Made by a program: the position numbers and the translations under genes. Under the pieces are notes generated by a model, which did not search any database, was not told the DNA's origin, and worked only from the letters and a program-made list of their open reading frames with translations. Below are positions 18,679 to 26,567 of a stretch of DNA of 64,000 bases, one piece after another (within the stretch, counting starts at the first letter, position 1; every line of letters begins with the position of its first letter). The stretch lies in assembly GCF_000020585.3 (NCBI RefSeq), contig NC_011138.3:2303680-2367679 (forward strand), written 5' to 3'. Source of the DNA: Alteromonas mediterranea DE. Its GTDB lineage: Bacteria > Pseudomonadota > Gammaproteobacteria > Enterobacterales > Alteromonadaceae.

Positions 18679-20118
18679 ATGAACGCACAAGGCAGCTCTA
18701 ATTGTTGTGCAAGCAAGGCGAAGCAACTTCATGTTGCTATTATTGGCAGTGGATCTGCGGCATTCTCGTGCGCCATTAAAGCGGCAGAAAATGGTGCAAG
18801 GGTCACCATAATAGAAGGAGCCGACGTTATAGGCGGGTGTTGTGTTAATGTCGGCTGCGTTCCATCTAAAATTCTCATCCGCGCCGCTCAATTAGCACAT
18901 CAACAACGAAGCAACCCTTTTACAGGCATTGAAGACCACGAACCTAAGATAGACCGCACGCTTTTATCGCATCAACAAATCAGTCGCGTTGACGAATTGA
19001 GAACTGCCAAATACCAAAATATACTGAAAAACAATCCGGCATTAACCTTGATTAAGGGGTATGCGCGGTTTAGTAGCAAAAATGCGCTGAACATTACCCA
19101 TGCTGACGGTACAGAAGTAACACTACTTGCAGACAAATTTCTTATTGCAACAGGCTCAACACCCACTTTCCCTAAAATAGAAGGACTACAAAACACCCCA
19201 TATTGGACTTCAACAGAAGCGTTGTTCGAAAAAGAGCTACCTAAGAGCCTTGCAGTAATTGGCTCATCGGTTGTCGCTGTAGAAATTGCTCAGGCATATG
19301 CTCGATTAGGTTGCCAAGTTACTATTTTAGCGCGCAGTACCTTGTTGAAAAGTGAGGATCCACTGTTGGGTGATAGATTAAGTCAGTGTTTTGAGAAAGA
19401 GGGCATTGAAATAATAAATAATACCCAAGTCACTCGAATCACTCATGATGACAATGGTTTTTTCATACAGACCGAAGATGAGCAAGTGCTCTGTGAGAAG
19501 TTATTGATATCTACAGGTCGTCACGCAAACACTGTAGGACTTGATTTAGATGTAGTAGGTGTCAGGACCGATGGATCTGGCGCTGTCCTTGTTAATGAAA
19601 AGCTTGAGACAAATGTTTCTCATATCTACGCTGCAGGTGATTGCTCAACCATACCTCAATATGTGTATGTTGCGGCGGCTGCAGGCAGCCGTGCCGGTTC
19701 AAATATGACTGGTGATAACTTGAAGCTAGACTTATCAATCATGCCTGCCGTTATTTTTACCGATCCGCAAGTTGCTACCGTTGGGTTATCAGAAGGTGAA
19801 GCTGAAAATCAGGGAATAAGCGTTATTAGCCGCGTATTAGAAATGGAAAATGTGCCAAGAGCCTTAGCCAACTTTGAGACAGACGGTTTTATAAAGTTAG
19901 TGGCAGATAAACAGTCCAATAAGCTTATCGGTGCGCAAATCTTAGCACACGAAGGTGGTGAGCTAATACAAAGTGCAGCCCTTGCTATACACAATCAAAT
20001 GACAATTGAAGATTTAGCAAACCAGCTTTTTCCTTATCTAACCATGGTTGAAGGTCTGAAACTGTGTGCGCAGACTTTTAATAAAGATGTGAGTGAGTTG
20101 TCTTGTTGCGCTGGATAA
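18679..20118 (+). CDS. merA: Mercuric reductase MerA (no N-terminal metal-binding domain)
   Basis: A 479-aa flavoprotein that reduces Hg(II) to volatile Hg(0) with NADPH. The FAD site is AIIGSGSAAFSCAIKAAE, and the redox-active disulfide is in GGCCVNVGCVPSK. A second dinucleotide site is around VIGSSVVAVEIAQ, and the C-terminal Cys pair that delivers Hg is in SELSCCAG. The NmerA HMA domain of many homologues is absent; the N-terminus instead carries a short NCCAS pair. Last gene of the mer operon, followed by a terminator. Confidence 0.95.
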   Translation: MNAQGSSNCCASKAKQLHVAIIGSGSAAFSCAIKAAENGARVTIIEGADVIGGCCVNVGCVPSKILIRAAQLAHQQRSNPFTGIEDHEPKIDRTLLSHQQISRVDELRTAKYQNILKNNPALTLIKGYARFSSKNALNITHADGTEVTLLADKFLIATGSTPTFPKIEGLQNTPYWTSTEALFEKELPKSLAVIGSSVVAVEIAQAYARLGCQVTILARSTLLKSEDPLLGDRLSQCFEKEGIEIINNTQVTRITHDDNGFFIQTEDEQVLCEKLLISTGRHANTVGLDLDVVGVRTDGSGAVLVNEKLETNVSHIYAAGDCSTIPQYVYVAAAAGSRAGSNMTGDNLKLDLSIMPAVIFTDPQVATVGLSEGEAENQGISVISRVLEMENVPRALANFETDGFIKLVADKQSNKLIGAQILAHEGGELIQSAALAIHNQMTIEDLANQLFPYLTMVEGLKLCAQTFNKDVSELSCCAG

Positions 20119-20147
20119 TAAATATAATTCTATTCACGAATTAACGC

Positions 20148-20167
20148 TACTCGACGGAGTATTTTTA
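20148..20167 (+). terminator. Intrinsic terminator of the mer operon
   Basis: Arms TACTC and GAGTA around loop GACG, followed directly by TTTTTAT, 30 bp after the merA stop codon. Confidence 0.65.
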
Positions 20168-20681
20168 TAAAGTCAGTAAGAATCCAACAATAAAATCAGT
20201 TGCTTACAAATATTCATCAAAATTTAGGGACCTAAACGGTAGTTCAGCCTTAATAAGCGATAAAAGCAATTTAAAAACGTGTCATTAATAAGTTCAGCAT
20301 GTTTAATTGCAAGCACTATATTTAATTCGGCGTCAGTACAACAAGGTTAATCATGAATAAAGTATTTACGTAATACACAGAGGAATTTAATGTAAAAGCG
20401 GATGACTTATCGTGGTTCAGATATTGAAATACTGCTTACTGAGCGCCAGTCTGAAAGCCGAAAAACGAAAACGGTACGAGTATCGCCATTTAACTGTGGT
20501 AGGTAAATTGGCCACGTTGCTATCACCTATTCCGCTAAGATAGCAGTATCAAAAAAGTGATAACCATGAGTATGGATGAAACAAGCCATTCAAGACCTTG
20601 TGTTTATATTTAGCGCGTCGTTCTACGGCCAGAGGTCTTCGGTCTGCCACCTATTTTAGTGCATTTTTCAGGCAACGCTAC

Positions 20682-20726
20682 GTGAAATCTATAGGCATAA
20701 TAAGGGTATTGCCTTATAGATTTCAC
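20682..20726. repeat. Imperfect inverted repeat, 16-17-bp arms
   Basis: GTGAAATCTATAGGCA pairs with TGCCTTATAGATTTCAC with one bulged base and a 12-nt loop. No T-tract and no adjacent gene end, so it is not an obvious terminator. Confidence 0.6.
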
Positions 20727-20827
20727 ACAGCGCACGCTTTTATCTGAACATAAATTGCGCGCAAATCGCGAAATTCTATTGCTTCTGTTTAAAAAGGCAG
20801 CCGTTAGACAACTAAACTAAGCGGGAA

Positions 20828-20865
20828 TTACCACAAGACTGTATGTAAATACAGCCTTGTGGTAA
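20828..20865. repeat. Inverted repeat, 16-bp arms with one mismatch and 6-nt centre
   Basis: Arms TTACCACAAGACTGTA and TACAGCCTTGTGGTAA pair at 15 of 16 positions around TGTAAA. The core has the same 14-6-14 layout as the palindromes at 16071 and 21035, though the sequence differs. It lies 8 bp before the tandem repeats. Confidence 0.65.
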
Positions 20866-20873
20866 AGTGGCAC

Positions 20874-20936
20874 CTAATAGGAAATACTACTGAACTAATA
20901 GGAAATACTACTGAACTAATAGGAAATACTACTGAA
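20874..20936. repeat. Three perfect tandem copies of a 21-bp unit
   Basis: The unit begins CTAATAGGAAATACTACTGA and ends with one more A. Copies run 20874-20894, 20895-20915 and 20916-20936, and a partial CTAT follows. The 21-bp period is two helical turns, so bound proteins would sit on one face. The copies lie between two inverted repeats just upstream of a recombinase gene and may be accessory binding sites. Confidence 0.85.
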
Positions 20937-21034
20937 CTATCAGGCAAGGTATCCCGATTACGCGTTCTGTAAGCCTATATTTATTGAATAAACGTATGGT
21001 TAGACCTGCGCGAATACAAGTATTACCTTGTTAC

Positions 21035-21068
21035 TTCACGCATGATAATTACAGTTATCATGCGTGAA
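21035..21068. repeat. 34-bp perfect palindrome upstream of the Cre-like recombinase
   Basis: Arms TTCACGCATGATAA and TTATCATGCGTGAA pair perfectly around TTACAG. Read as 13-bp arms (TTCACGCATGATA / TATCATGCGTGAA) with the asymmetric 8-bp spacer ATTACAGT, it has exactly the layout of loxP. It ends 79 bp before the preferred recombinase start at 21148. Confidence 0.78.
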
Positions 21069-21147
21069 TAACTATTTAAATCAATACGTTACAAAATTAT
21101 TTATAATAGATACAATCTTATTGAACGCGCTACATGCAGGCCAATTC

Positions 21148-22338
21148 ATGTCATCTAAGCAAAAGATAACACATTTACACCCCCATAAAGTGAAGCGGCA
21201 AGCGACAAGTGATTCATTGGAATATAGCAATAATAGCAGCCACGCTTCCGGTTATTACGATTCTGGTAGTGGCTCCACTAAAGGAGGTGTCAATTCGCAA
21301 CTCGTTTCGCCTTCACGTTCTTCATCTACGCATGATGTTGAAAGTTACTACCGAGAAATTTTTACTAAGTTACCGTACAACACGCAACGTGCGTATATTA
21401 GTGACTACAACGAATTCGCAATTTTTTGTAAGCAGGCTAATCTGCAAGGCTTCACCGACGATTTTAGCCACAATGAATTATGTATAAAGCAATATGTAGA
21501 AGAATTGTGTCGTTCTCCCCTCGCCTACAGAACGATTAAACGTCGTCTGTCTGCGCTCAGTAAATTTTTAGGTGTTGCTAAATTGCCTAACCCCATCATC
21601 CGTTCTGCCTATTTAAGAGATTTTATAAGACTGTCTCTTATTGAAAATAGAAAGTATCGTTTGACACACAAACAGGCTGTTCCGCTTACCATTGAAATGG
21701 TTGAACAAATAAATAACGCTATTATTCCCGACTCTTTGTTAGAACTAAGAGATATTGCCATTATTAACCTTATGTTCGATGCCTTACTGCGTGCAGACGA
21801 ATTAGTAAGAGTTTGTGTAGAAGATATTTCTGCCAGGAATAATACATTGCTTGTGGTTTCTTCTAAGAGTGATCAATCTGGACAAGGTCAATATAGGTAT
21901 GTTTCCTCCAGTACGGTTTCTATGATCCAAGAGTATATAAATGAAGCAAATACTTGCCCTAAAACCAAACAAACCCGACATGTTTCAGATTTACGTGGGC
22001 TACACAAAGGCATACTTTTTCGACGATTGACGAATCATAAAACGGCACTATTGCCCTTTGACGAACAAATACCAAGTCATAAAGCAAACGTTCTTAATTA
22101 CTCAAGTGTCTATCGTATTTGGCGACGCATTGCCCATCGTGCTGGAATTTCCGAAAATATTACGCCACACAGTGGTCGCGTTGGCGGCGCAGTATCGCTT
22201 GCAGAAGATGGCGCATCTTTACCCGAACTGCAGCTTGCCGGGGGCTGGCAATCTCCAGAAATGCCGGGGCATTATACTAAACAAGCGAATGTAAAACGGG
22301 GCGGCATGGCGAAATTGTCCGCCAAACGCAATCGATAA
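21148..22338 (+). CDS. Cre-like tyrosine recombinase (recombinase 2)
   Basis: A 396-aa recombinase from ATG 21148 (a GTG at 21064 would start inside the palindrome). The first 65 residues are Ser/Gly-rich and poorly ordered; a core-binding domain follows (ESYYREIFTKLPYNTQRAYISDY...). Catalytic residues are Arg215 (LLRADEL), Lys240, His341 and Arg344 (HSGRVGGA), Trp367 (AGGWQS) and Tyr376 (HYTKQ). The His-Arg-Trp-Tyr spacing (3, 23, 9) equals that of phage P1 Cre, including Trp in place of the second His. It marks the right edge of the accessory region. Confidence 0.88.
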   Translation: MSSKQKITHLHPHKVKRQATSDSLEYSNNSSHASGYYDSGSGSTKGGVNSQLVSPSRSSSTHDVESYYREIFTKLPYNTQRAYISDYNEFAIFCKQANLQGFTDDFSHNELCIKQYVEELCRSPLAYRTIKRRLSALSKFLGVAKLPNPIIRSAYLRDFIRLSLIENRKYRLTHKQAVPLTIEMVEQINNAIIPDSLLELRDIAIINLMFDALLRADELVRVCVEDISARNNTLLVVSSKSDQSGQGQYRYVSSSTVSMIQEYINEANTCPKTKQTRHVSDLRGLHKGILFRRLTNHKTALLPFDEQIPSHKANVLNYSSVYRIWRRIAHRAGISENITPHSGRVGGAVSLAEDGASLPELQLAGGWQSPEMPGHYTKQANVKRGGMAKLSAKRNR

Positions 22339-22557
22339 CCCACTGAAAAAAATAAAGTATTTTTCGTTAAATGGTTACGCGTAACATTGGTCAATATCAA
22401 CAGCACCCTACTCTGCAACGCTTTGTTATCTTTACCAATCTAAATACGTATTCCCTGCGTAACAACTGCATACATTATCGAATCTAGTTTGCGTACGGTG
22501 TAGGTATTCAATCACCTCAAGTACGACATGTTTTTGCTTTACGTAAAGGAGTTATAT

Positions 22558-22908
22558 ATGAGTAGCGGAATCGATACAAAGCACGGCAAACTACTGGCAG
22601 AGTTAGTCGTTCCCTCTTCGTCTTGGCATGTTCAACCAGAGAAACAAGACCCCTTTAAATCGAAAGAAGCAGCGGTTGAGTATCTGAACTCTCATAATGA
22701 GCCCTTATATCTTCATGTACCACTGGCACAGTCTGATGATTTCGTACGCATTTGCGTTACCTCACGAGATGACGATGTAGTATTTACGATTAAAGACATC
22801 AGTAAGGGTGGCGAAACTTCAATTCACTATTCGCACATAAAGAATTTAGACAGCACTATTCGAACGTTAGTTAATGAGTCGTGTGACAAAAAAATAAAGT
22901 CGCTTTAG
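22558..22908 (+). CDS. Hypothetical protein (116 aa)
   Basis: Starts at ATG 22558 behind a good site (AAAGGAG, 6 nt). A small, soluble, charged protein beginning MSSGIDTKHGKLLAELVVPS, with no signal peptide, membrane helix or known motif. It stands alone after the recombinase and converges on dgkA, sharing a bidirectional hairpin. No family is recognised. Confidence 0.65.
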   Translation: MSSGIDTKHGKLLAELVVPSSSWHVQPEKQDPFKSKEAAVEYLNSHNEPLYLHVPLAQSDDFVRICVTSRDDDVVFTIKDISKGGETSIHYSHIKNLDSTIRTLVNESCDKKIKSL

Positions 22909-22919
22909 TAACCCCACGT

Positions 22920-22961
22920 ATTATTACTTGGTTACCATAAAATTGATAACCAAGTAATAAT
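22920..22961. terminator. Bidirectional hairpin between converging genes
   Basis: Perfect 15-bp arms (ATTATTACTTGGTTA / TAACCAAGTAATAAT) with a 12-nt loop lie between the rightward hypothetical gene and leftward dgkA. The left arm includes the dgkA stop codon, so the hairpin overlaps the end of that gene. Confidence 0.6.
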
Positions 22962-23285
22962 AGCAAGCAAGAGGCTAACGAAGACAGCGGCCGAGCCAAT
23001 ATCTTTTGCTCGTCCAATGAGTTCGTGGAAGTCGGTTGTTATATGATCGCAGAGCTTTTCAATCGCGGTATTGAGAAGCTCTGTGATCAAGACAATAAAC
23101 AACGACACGATAAGCAGTAATTTTTCTACCGTTGAAATGTTCAAGAGCAAAGCCGTGGGGACTAATAAGCTCATCGCCATTAATTCCTGCCTTATCGCCG
23201 CCTCACTTTTAAATGCGGCACGCAGCCCTTTGATTGAATAATGGGTTGCAAAAAGAAGCCTAGAGAACCCTGTCCGTTTGATCAT
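22932..23285 (-). CDS. dgkA: Diacylglycerol kinase DgkA
   Basis: A 117-aa integral membrane lipid kinase that phosphorylates diacylglycerol to phosphatidic acid, recycling lipid from periplasmic glucan synthesis. It has an N-terminal amphipathic part (GLRAAFKSEAAIRQE), three membrane helices and the catalytic motif ELLNTAIEKLCD with the conserved Glu and Asn. ATG 23285 is chosen over a TTG eight codons upstream. Confidence 0.9.
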   Translation of the reverse strand: MIKRTGFSRLLFATHYSIKGLRAAFKSEAAIRQELMAMSLLVPTALLLNISTVEKLLLIVSLFIVLITELLNTAIEKLCDHITTDFHELIGRAKDIGSAAVFVSLLLAIITWLSILW

Positions 23286-23353
23286 TTTTAGTATTATTCG
23301 TTCCCACAAAAATCATCACGCTAGCGAAGCTTCATGACAGTCGAATGACATCG

Positions 23354-23772
23354 CTATACTTTTACCGCCAACACATCTGTTTTTACACCGTGAAGCACAG
23401 CATTTGCGGTTGAACCGAGTAAAAGCCGCAACCCACTTTGACCATGGGTGCCTACAACAATGAGATCGGCGTTAATTTTTTCAGCCATATGGTGAATCTC
23501 ATCAGCGGGCGAACCTATTTCAACATTGACATGGCTATAGGGAATATCATGCTTTGCTGCCACATCTTTTAGCTGCCTTAAGGCTGCTCTCTTACATCTG
23601 TGAAAAATCTTTTCTAAAAGAAACCGTAGGGCTCCATATTAGTTTGGGGGTATGCGACATATAGCAAGTGGAGCTTATGGCTATTACCAGCGATGGAAAT
23701 CGCTCTTTCTACTACCACGTTGTAATCAGAATACACATCTATAGGTACTAAAATCGTATTGTAGCTTTGCAT
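23354..23772 (-). pseudogene. Universal stress protein UspA-type, split by one frameshift
   Basis: ATG 23772 (RBS GGGAGA) starts MQSYNTILVPIDVYSDYNVV, the usual UspA N-terminus, and hits a stop after PYGFF near 23614. The C-terminal half (KHDIPYSHVNVEIGSPADEI, VVGTHGQSGLRLLLGSTANA) lies in another frame. Adding one T to the TTTT run after PYGFF joins the halves into a normal protein of about 140 aa, including the ATP-binding GTHGQSG-LGS pattern. A contraction of a T-run by sequencing is more likely than true loss. It stands next to a cytochrome c and near fnr-controlled genes. Confidence 0.82.
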
Positions 23773-23970
23773 AGCTTTTCTCCCGTTGTGATAAAAAGTT
23801 AACGCCAAATAATCGCTTTGCTTTTGCGTAAACTTGATAACAAAAGATTATCTTGTGTTTATTGTTAATACTTTGCGCTAGGTCAATATAAGTTCCAACA
23901 GCTACTTCATACTAAATTTATCAACTGAGCTTTGAGCTATCATATAGTAAAGTAATAGAAGGAATAAGTG

Positions 23971-24444
23971 ATGAAGACCGCAATCATACTGCTAGCTACG
24001 CTTCTGCTTTTTGCCTGTGAGCAAGGCGCAAAATCACCCAGAGGGTTTAGTTTACCCGAAGGCAACGCGGAACAAGGTTATCTGGTTTTTAAAAAATATC
24101 AGTGCCAAGATTGCCATAGAATTGCTGGCGAAGGCGAAGATGACAGCGCCCAATACTTGTTGGTTAAACCTATACCGCTAGGCGGAAGTAGTGGCAGAAT
24201 TAAGACTTATGCAGCACTTGTGACAAGCATCATCAATCCTTCACACAAATTGACACCCCGACAGCCTGCAAGCTTTACAAGTGAAGATGGTGTTTCCTTG
24301 ATGCGCGTTGTTAATGACGAACTCACCGTTTCCGAGCTCATAGATTTGGTGGCATACCTTCAACCAAAATATAAAGTCTCACCTTATAGAACCAGTGACT
24401 ATCGTCTTTATCAATTACGTATTCCAGAAAAGAAAGTGGAATAG
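23971..24444 (+). CDS. Lipoprotein c-type cytochrome (single heme)
   Basis: A 157-aa exported protein. A lipobox-like LLLFAC near residue 16 indicates a lipid-anchored periplasmic protein, and CQDCH near residue 50 is a heme c motif. A distal Met for the heme is not certain. A helical C-terminal segment with SELIDLVAYLQPKYK is typical of class I cytochromes c. ATG 23971 follows GTG and GGAATAAG. It is monocistronic. Donor or acceptor function in a respiratory chain is inferred. Confidence 0.8.
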   Translation: MKTAIILLATLLLFACEQGAKSPRGFSLPEGNAEQGYLVFKKYQCQDCHRIAGEGEDDSAQYLLVKPIPLGGSSGRIKTYAALVTSIINPSHKLTPRQPASFTSEDGVSLMRVVNDELTVSELIDLVAYLQPKYKVSPYRTSDYRLYQLRIPEKKVE

Positions 24445-24456
24445 CAAAAAAGCACG

Positions 24457-24493
24457 TACACGCCTGGTCTTAGAGAAATTGGCCAGGAGTGTA
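24457..24493. terminator. Hairpin between the cytochrome and the GltB-like gene
   Basis: TACACGCCTGG pairs with CCAGGAGTGTA (one mismatch) around a 15-nt loop between converging genes. Confidence 0.35.
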
Positions 24494-24536
24494 AATGCCT
24501 TTTCATGAAATCACCGTTCTCGTTGCTAGTAGCGCT

Positions 24537-26168
24537 TTACGAAACGTCTTTCGTTTCTTTTTCAATTTCAGCTAACAAACTACACGGCATAAAGCTTTCT
24601 GCATTGGCCTCTTTAAGGTGAAGCTTAAACCGTTCAGGTACCTCATCAGTAAGGAAGCTTCCGGTTTTCACTAACGGAAAAATCTCATCATAGCGTGCGA
24701 CGTGACACTGATCGACCCGCCTGAAAATATGAGTTCGGTTTAGCTCACTGGTTTTAACATGGCCGGTAGAAGATAAAATATCCATCAGTGCGTGAATTGT
24801 CTTTCTATGAAAACGGTAAACCCTTTCAAATTTGTCCTCTACATTTAATCCGCGGGCAAGTCTTGGATCCTGTGTTGCTACGCCAGTTGGGCACTTATTC
24901 GTATTGCAAGACAGTGATTGAACGCAGCCTAAAGCTAGCATCATGCCTCTCGCACTATTACATAAATCGGCGCCTAAGCTTAGGTTTTTAGCGAGTTGGA
25001 ACGCCGTAATTATTTTTCCAGATGCGATAATTTTAACCTTCTTCCGAAGGTCGAAACCAGTAAGACAGTCATCTACAAACGCCAGCGCTTCTCGAAGGGG
25101 AAAGCCAATGGAATTCGTATACTCTAATGGAGCCGCGCCAGTTCCACCTTCGCCACCGTCTACGGTAATAAAGTCGGGGGTAACGCCCTTTTCCACCATG
25201 GCTTTACACATAGCAATAAACTCACTTTTCCTTCCAAGCGCTAATTTAATGCCAACGGGCTTATAGCCACTTAGCTCTCGTAACTCAGTAATGAAATCAA
25301 TCATCTCCAATGGCGTCGAAAACGCTTTATGTCGTGGCGGAGAATCAACCTGAGTCCCCGGTTCTACCCCTCTTATTTCAGCGATTTCAGGGGTATTTTT
25401 ATACGCAGGAAGAATTCCGCCATGGCCTGGCTTAGCGCCTTGACTCAATTTTATTTCTATCATTTTAACGTTGTCTAACTGTGCCTTTTCCTTGAACACG
25501 TCAGGATCAAAGCCGCCGTCTTTGGTTCTACAGCCGAAGTAACCCGTACCAATTTGCCAAACGATGTCACCACCATGTTTTAAGTGGTAGGGCGTCAGAC
25601 CGCCCTCACCGGTATTGTGATAAAAGCCACCTTTCTGCGCCCCTTTATTTAGGGCAAGTACTGCGTTTTTAGATAAACTGCCAAAGCTCATTGCACTGAT
25701 ATTCAGCACACTGGCTTCGTAGGGCTGCTTACAATGTGGTCCGCCAACACTAATGCGGGGGTTTTCATCCATTTCCTCAACTTCGCGGGCAGATAACGAG
25801 TGGCCAATCCATTCATATCCCTCTTTATAGGTGTCGAGTTGCGTTCCAAATGGAATAGTCTCGCGGCTATTCTTAGCACGCTGATAAACAATTGACCGAA
25901 ACATCCTCGATATAGGCGCGCCACCCGTATCGGTTTCAATAATATACTGCTGTATATAAGGTCTAAGGCCTTCAACAGTCCATCGGACTCGACCTATCAA
26001 TGGAAAGTTTTTCAATATGGCATGTTTTGATTGAAACGCGTCGTATAAGCCAAAAATAAGAAGGGTGACAGAGAGTAACAAAAACCACCAAATGGGAGTC
26101 CAAAGCAAACCAATTGCTACATTAAAAACAACCAACATGCTAAGCACGCCTAATATTGTAATACGCAT
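24537..26168 (-). CDS. FMN-binding glutamate synthase-like protein, membrane-anchored
   Basis: A 543-aa protein with two N-terminal hydrophobic segments (MRITILGVLSMLVVF... and WWFLLLSVTLLIFGLYDAF), then the FMN/Fe-S synthase domain of glutamate synthase (GltB central domain). Visible features are MSFGSLSKNAVLALNKGA, the barrel segment VDGGEGGTGAAPLEY, and an iron-sulfur cysteine cluster CVQSLSCNTNKCPTGVA. The glutaminase and GXGXG domains of true GltB are missing. Such stand-alone proteins are widespread, but their reaction is not established. Confidence 0.85.
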   Translation of the reverse strand: MRITILGVLSMLVVFNVAIGLLWTPIWWFLLLSVTLLIFGLYDAFQSKHAILKNFPLIGRVRWTVEGLRPYIQQYIIETDTGGAPISRMFRSIVYQRAKNSRETIPFGTQLDTYKEGYEWIGHSLSAREVEEMDENPRISVGGPHCKQPYEASVLNISAMSFGSLSKNAVLALNKGAQKGGFYHNTGEGGLTPYHLKHGGDIVWQIGTGYFGCRTKDGGFDPDVFKEKAQLDNVKMIEIKLSQGAKPGHGGILPAYKNTPEIAEIRGVEPGTQVDSPPRHKAFSTPLEMIDFITELRELSGYKPVGIKLALGRKSEFIAMCKAMVEKGVTPDFITVDGGEGGTGAAPLEYTNSIGFPLREALAFVDDCLTGFDLRKKVKIIASGKIITAFQLAKNLSLGADLCNSARGMMLALGCVQSLSCNTNKCPTGVATQDPRLARGLNVEDKFERVYRFHRKTIHALMDILSSTGHVKTSELNRTHIFRRVDQCHVARYDEIFPLVKTGSFLTDEVPERFKLHLKEANAESFMPCSLLAEIEKETKDVS

Positions 26169-26567
26169 TTAAAGTCCTTCTTTATTTTGGTCATGTTTTA
26201 TTTGCATACTAAGCCACTAACCTTCTTCAATACACCCAAAAGTGAGATCTAGATTTGCCTTGGCGGTAAATAGCTGATTTGAAAACTTAATTTGAACAAC
26301 CTATTAGGCACACCTATCGGTTACGCGTTACCATTAGTGCGATAGAACACGCATATAACAGAAAAAATACTCAGCAATAAAAACACGCTTTTTAGCTGCG
26401 AAAACAAGCTATTGCATGTTAATCTACAGAAAGTATTTACACCTTAAACACTTGGTATCTGATAACCACTATCAATAATAAAAATCGATAGCTTATCCAG
26501 ATATAAAAGTGTTGTACCCTTATTAAAGGCTACGGTTTTTACGTATAACTATTTTGAAAGGTAATTC
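26169..26567. other. Intergenic promoter region between two divergent genes
   Basis: About 400 bp, AT-rich, separating the leftward GltB-like gene from the rightward antiporter. It should hold both promoters. No ORF or strong hairpin is seen. A GGTTACGCG stretch near 26319 recalls the palindrome GTTACGCGTAAC at 22374, but the copies differ. Confidence 0.4.

Larger units (their letters stand above)
20168..21034. other. Long non-coding, repeat-rich region between merA and recombinase 2
   Basis: About 870 bp without a convincing gene. A short stretch near 20353 (MNKVFT, stop, YTEEFNVKAD) faintly recalls an IS3-type OrfA start but is too short to call. The region instead holds a large imperfect hairpin (20682-20726), a second hairpin (20828-20865) and three 21-bp tandem repeats (20874-20936), listed separately. 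With the palindrome at 21035 it looks like a recombination or regulatory site complex. Confidence 0.55.

Noticed and set aside
20800-20830. Integron attC site suggested by GTTAGAC at 20803
   Set aside because: No matching complementary R'' box upstream, and the neighbouring recombinase has Cre-like rather than IntI features.
20874-20936. Possible CRISPR or VNTR array
   Set aside because: Three head-to-tail 21-bp copies with no spacers and no cas genes; a simple tandem repeat.
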